In this document: in pieces, positions 14,428-16,851 of the stretch
How the letters are laid out: every line of letters begins with the position of its first letter
Position numbering within the stretch: position 1 is the stretch's first letter
Assembly (NCBI GenBank): GCA_947384055.1
Contig: CANDFO010000054.1
Span: 1-16,851, forward strand
Source: an uncultured Flavonifractor sp.
GTDB lineage: Bacteria; Bacillota; Clostridia; Oscillospirales; Oscillospiraceae
Length of the DNA: 16,851 nucleotides
Direction: 5' to 3'
Made by a program: the position numbers and the translations under genes
The notes under the pieces: generated by a model
Database searches by the model: none
What the model was told of the DNA's origin: nothing
Seen by the model: only the letters and a program-made list of their open reading frames with translations

Positions 14428-16407
14428 CTATCTGGAGAACGGCTCCCCCCCGGCGGCAGAGAGGGCTGCGCCGCCTCCGGAAAAGGTTCCATAGACCGCC
14501 CCGCCCTTGGCGGACGCTTCAGCCGCCTGCTGCGGGGGCACATGGACCTCCTCCCCCTGGGTGCAATTGACCTCCTCCGGCTCCCGGAAGGTGGGCACAA
14601 CCTGGCGCAGGGCTCCGCGGATCACCGTGGGGTCGTCCATAGCCAGCGCCGCGTCCAGCACAGCCAGCTTTTTGGCCAGTGCCTCCTGGGTGATGACGGG
14701 CTGGCGCTCCACAAAAATCTGGTCGTTTTCAGTCTTTTCGATATCCCGGCTGGCAATCAGCAGCTCTTCATACAGCTTCTCGCCGGGCCGGAGACCCGTC
14801 TCCACAATATCGATGTCCCGGTAGGGCACGTAGCCCGACAGGCGGATCAGATTCTCCGCCAAGGTGAGGATTTTCACCGGAGAGCCCATGTCCAGCACAT
14901 ACAACTCGTTCTGCCTGGCCATTGCCCCGGCCTGGAGCACCAGCTGGGCCGCCTCCGCGATGGTCATAAAATAGCGGATAATCCGCTTGTCGGTGACGGT
15001 GACAGGGCCGCCCGCGGCAATCTGCCGCTTAAACAGGGGCACCACCGACCCGTTGGACCCCAGCACATTTCCAAACCGTACCGCCGCAAAGCTGGTCTTG
15101 CTGCGGCCGTTCATGGATTGCAGAATCATCTCGCACAGGCGTTTTGTCGCCCCCATGACGGAGGTGGGATTCACCGCCTTGTCGGTAGATATCTGGATAA
15201 ATTTGGACACGCCTGTCTCATCCGCCGCCCGCACCAGGTTCAGCGTGCCGAACACATTGTTGCGCACGGCCTCCTGGGGACTGGTCTCCATCAGGGGAAC
15301 GTGCTTATGGGCCGCCGCGTGGAACACCACGTCCGGGCGGTAGTGGTGAAACAGCTGGCGCACCCGCCCGCTGTCCCGGATGGAGGCAATCTCCACGCAC
15401 AGATCCAGCTGCTTGTCGTACTGGTACAGGAGCTCCTGCTGAATCTGATAGGCGTTGTTCTCATAGATATCCACAATGACCAGCCGTTTGGGGCCATGCT
15501 TGACAATCTGACGGCACAGCTCCGAGCCGATCGAACCGCCGCCGCCTGTAACCATGACCGTCTTTCCGCCCAAAAACCGGTCCACCGGCGCGGGGTCCAG
15601 GCGGACCGGCTCCCGGCCCAGCAGGTCCTCAATCTGCACCTCCCGCAGCTGGGAACGAATGGGCTTGCGGTCGATAAGCTCCAGGGTGCTGGGCAGAACG
15701 GTGATTTTCACCCCCGCCAGGCCGGAGAGCTCCTGGAGCAGCGCGTGGCGGCGCTCCTCCGATATGGAGGGAATCGCCACAATCAGCGCCCGGATGTCCA
15801 TAGCCCGCAGCTGGGCCGGAATATTCTTGATGCTGCCCTTGACCTTCACCCCGTGAATACGCTTGCCGATTTTGCCGGTGTCATCGTCGAAAAAGCACCG
15901 CACCGAGTAGTGGCTGTCGGGATTCCGCTGTAATTCCTCCAGCAGCTGCACCCCCGCGGAGCCCGCCCCCACAATGGCCACCGGCGTCTGGTGGGACCCC
16001 CGGCGGTAGGAGATATGGCTGCGGCAGACCCGGTACGTAAAGCGGATGAGCAGCATCCCCAGCACCCACGTGCTGGCGATAGAGGTCAGCAGCAGGAAGG
16101 GAATGACGCCTTCCTTCACCACGAAGCGGCAGATCACCTCATAAGCGCAGAAGCCGAACAGCGCCGCAGCCAGCAGGGACAGATACTCCCGGCTCTCGGC
16201 ATAGCGCCACAAGCTGTCATAGTTGTGGAAAAAGAGCTGAAACACCACGGTGCAGCCGAACAGAAGCGCCACATTGGAGGGGAGCACACCCGACCACAGG
16301 GCGTCCCCAAAGGCGTAGCGCATGGAAAACAGCGACAGCACCACTGTGACAAAGAGCAGAATCATGCTGTCGCACAAAAATAAGAGCAGCTTCCGGAACC
16401 GATCCAT
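14428..16407 (-). CDS. Membrane nucleoside-diphosphate sugar dehydratase/epimerase, CapD/PglF-like
   Basis: This is a 659-residue protein. Four membrane segments lie within residues 6-122, followed by a first Rossmann domain (GAGSAG at 147-152) and a short-chain dehydrogenase domain with the NAD-binding GGGGSIGSE at 288-296. The catalytic region STDKAVNPTSVMGATK (407-422) has Met in place of the usual Tyr of YxxxK, the known signature of UDP-GlcNAc 4,6-dehydratases of this group, with Asp409/Lys410 taking part in catalysis. It would start synthesis of a modified amino sugar for surface polysaccharide or glycan. The last 50 residues are Gly/Ala/Pro-rich and look dispensable. ATG 16407 has only a weak AAGG 15 bases upstream. 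The exact product is inferred. Confidence 0.9.
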   Translation of the reverse strand: MDRFRKLLLFLCDSMILLFVTVVLSLFSMRYAFGDALWSGVLPSNVALLFGCTVVFQLFFHNYDSLWRYAESREYLSLLAAALFGFCAYEVICRFVVKEGVIPFLLLTSIASTWVLGMLLIRFTYRVCRSHISYRRGSHQTPVAIVGAGSAGVQLLEELQRNPDSHYSVRCFFDDDTGKIGKRIHGVKVKGSIKNIPAQLRAMDIRALIVAIPSISEERRHALLQELSGLAGVKITVLPSTLELIDRKPIRSQLREVQIEDLLGREPVRLDPAPVDRFLGGKTVMVTGGGGSIGSELCRQIVKHGPKRLVIVDIYENNAYQIQQELLYQYDKQLDLCVEIASIRDSGRVRQLFHHYRPDVVFHAAAHKHVPLMETSPQEAVRNNVFGTLNLVRAADETGVSKFIQISTDKAVNPTSVMGATKRLCEMILQSMNGRSKTSFAAVRFGNVLGSNGSVVPLFKRQIAAGGPVTVTDKRIIRYFMTIAEAAQLVLQAGAMARQNELYVLDMGSPVKILTLAENLIRLSGYVPYRDIDIVETGLRPGEKLYEELLIASRDIEKTENDQIFVERQPVITQEALAKKLAVLDAALAMDDPTVIRGALRQVVPTFREPEEVNCTQGEEVHVPPQQAAEASAKGGAVYGTFSGGGAALSAAGGEPFSR

Positions 16408-16467
16408 AATGACGATCTTCTACCTTCCCTTGCGGTCTTTCTCCCCCAGCGGGCGGTTTGCCGCATT

Positions 16468-16596
16468 TATAGTCAAACAACTTGAAAAAAACGGATTTTT
16501 TTCAAGCGCCCAGGCGTTCCGCCCGGGCGGGCCACTTTCAGTGGCCCTGGTTTGGATCTCATCGTCAAATATCGCGTGTTTCGCACGCAGGCGGAC
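16468..16596 (+). repeat. Dispersed repeat family 2, copy 2
   Basis: This aligns with the minus strand of 6479-6585. On the plus strand it contains a perfect 11-base-pair A/T stem (CTTGAAAAAAA, loop CGGA, 16481-16506), the palindrome CCGCCCGGGCGG (16519-16530) and a perfect 8-base-pair stem GGGCCACT/AGTGGCCC (16529-16547). The conserved tail follows, ending at CACGCAGGCGGAC. It lies inside the leader of the sugar-nucleotide enzyme but points against it, whereas copy 1 points with its gene. That argues against a cis-acting riboswitch and for a dispersed extragenic element. Confidence 0.65.
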
Positions 16597-16625
16597 AAAA
16601 CGACAGATTGCCTGGACAATCCAAA

Positions 16626-16648
16626 GCCTGCCGGTCTTTCCGACAGGC
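16626..16648 (-). promoter_or_regulatory. Leader hairpin upstream of the sugar-nucleotide enzyme
   Basis: On the minus strand GCCTGTCGG and CCGGCAGGC form a 9-base-pair stem with loop AAAGA and one U.G wobble, which would be a C.A mismatch on the plus strand. It starts about 14 bases after the predicted transcription start. The following CTTTGG is a poor T tract, so attenuation is possible but weakly supported. Confidence 0.45.
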
Positions 16649-16668
16649 CACACCATCTTGTATCAGAC

Positions 16669-16697
16669 AATATAACACAATTTTTTCGCTTTGAAAA
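16669..16697 (-). promoter_or_regulatory. Promoter of the sugar-nucleotide enzyme gene
   Basis: On the minus strand TTTTCA (16697-16692) and TATATT (16674-16669) have a 17-base spacer, and TGT before the -10 gives an extended -10 element. Transcription would begin near 16662, leaving a leader of about 255 bases before ATG 16407. This accounts for the gene-free stretch 16408-16697 together with repeat copy 2. Confidence 0.6.
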
Positions 16698-16851
16698 GGC
16701 CTTTGACCAATTTCCAGAAAATCAAATTTTACTATGGGGCGTTCCGGCAATATTCAGCACAGCGCGGCGGCGGGGGCCCGGGCCGCCGCCCCCCCGCGGT
16801 GGCGGCTCGCGGTTTCCGGCGCGCCCAAGCCCAGCCGGGCCAATTTCCGGG
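16698..16851. other. Non-coding right end with GC-rich hairpin
   Basis: No gene is supported here. The first 40 bases are A/T-rich and lie upstream of the promoter. GGCGGCGG (16766-16773) and CCGCCGCC (16783-16790) then form a perfect stem around GGGCCCGGG. No T tract follows on either strand, and base composition changes sharply at about 16760. The hairpin may belong to the end of a gene beyond the window. Confidence 0.4.

Noticed and set aside
16408..16750. Small proteins in the right-hand gene-free region and in the similar region near 6341-6532
   Set aside because: Their similarity to each other is explained by the shared DNA repeat; they lack ribosome binding sites and change frame between copies.

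Overview
The window looks like chromosomal DNA of a GC-rich, low-molecular-weight-envelope type Bacillota, most likely a gut clostridium of the Oscillospiraceae group (Flavonifractor/Lawsonibacter-like). This is inferred from an LTA-synthase-type sulfatase, a DacF-like carboxypeptidase, an ECF sigma/DUF4179 anti-sigma pair, a short archaeal-type prolyl-tRNA synthetase, GGAGG-type ribosome binding sites and consensus sigma-A promoters. I see no phage, IS element, CRISPR array, tRNA or rRNA. The genus is inference only.

Left part (1-4480): a two-gene minus-strand unit encodes a large protein with two tandem RNA polymerase alpha-CTD-like domains plus a sigma region-4-like helix-turn-helix, followed 5 bases later by a ParB-fold protein with a helix-turn-helix. 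I do not recognise this pair as a named system. It is flanked on both sides by inward-pointing copies of the same structured repeat. Each copy has a near-identical 39-base box containing a wobble-rich stem-loop, then an A/T stem, then an intrinsic terminator. The G.U pairs in both copies fit only the strand that runs into the terminator, so the repeat looks like an RNA 3'-end module.

Middle (4479-9860): an LTA synthase/phosphoglycerol-transferase-like membrane sulfatase is followed upstream by a four-gene minus-strand operon: Crp/Fnr-family regulator, lipoprotein substrate-binding protein, ABC permease and ABC ATPase of the nitrate/sulfonate/taurine class. The operon has a strong extended -10 promoter and ends at a clear hairpin terminator. 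Part of that terminator seems also to supply the -35 element of the sulfatase promoter.

Right (9900-16851): proS runs rightward from a consensus promoter that overlaps a perfect inverted repeat in the divergent crp-proS region. An anti-sigma/ECF sigma pair (minus) converges on proS and diverges from a secreted D-alanyl-D-alanine carboxypeptidase. A long hairpin separates that gene from a convergent membrane-bound nucleotide-sugar dehydratase/epimerase with a leader of about 255 bases.

A second dispersed repeat family occurs at 6479-6585 (minus) and 16468-16596 (plus), both in gene leaders but in opposite orientation relative to the downstream gene. Most annotated proteins act on the cell envelope (sulfatase, DD-carboxypeptidase, sugar-nucleotide enzyme, ECF sigma), but nothing in the sequence shows that they are co-regulated.
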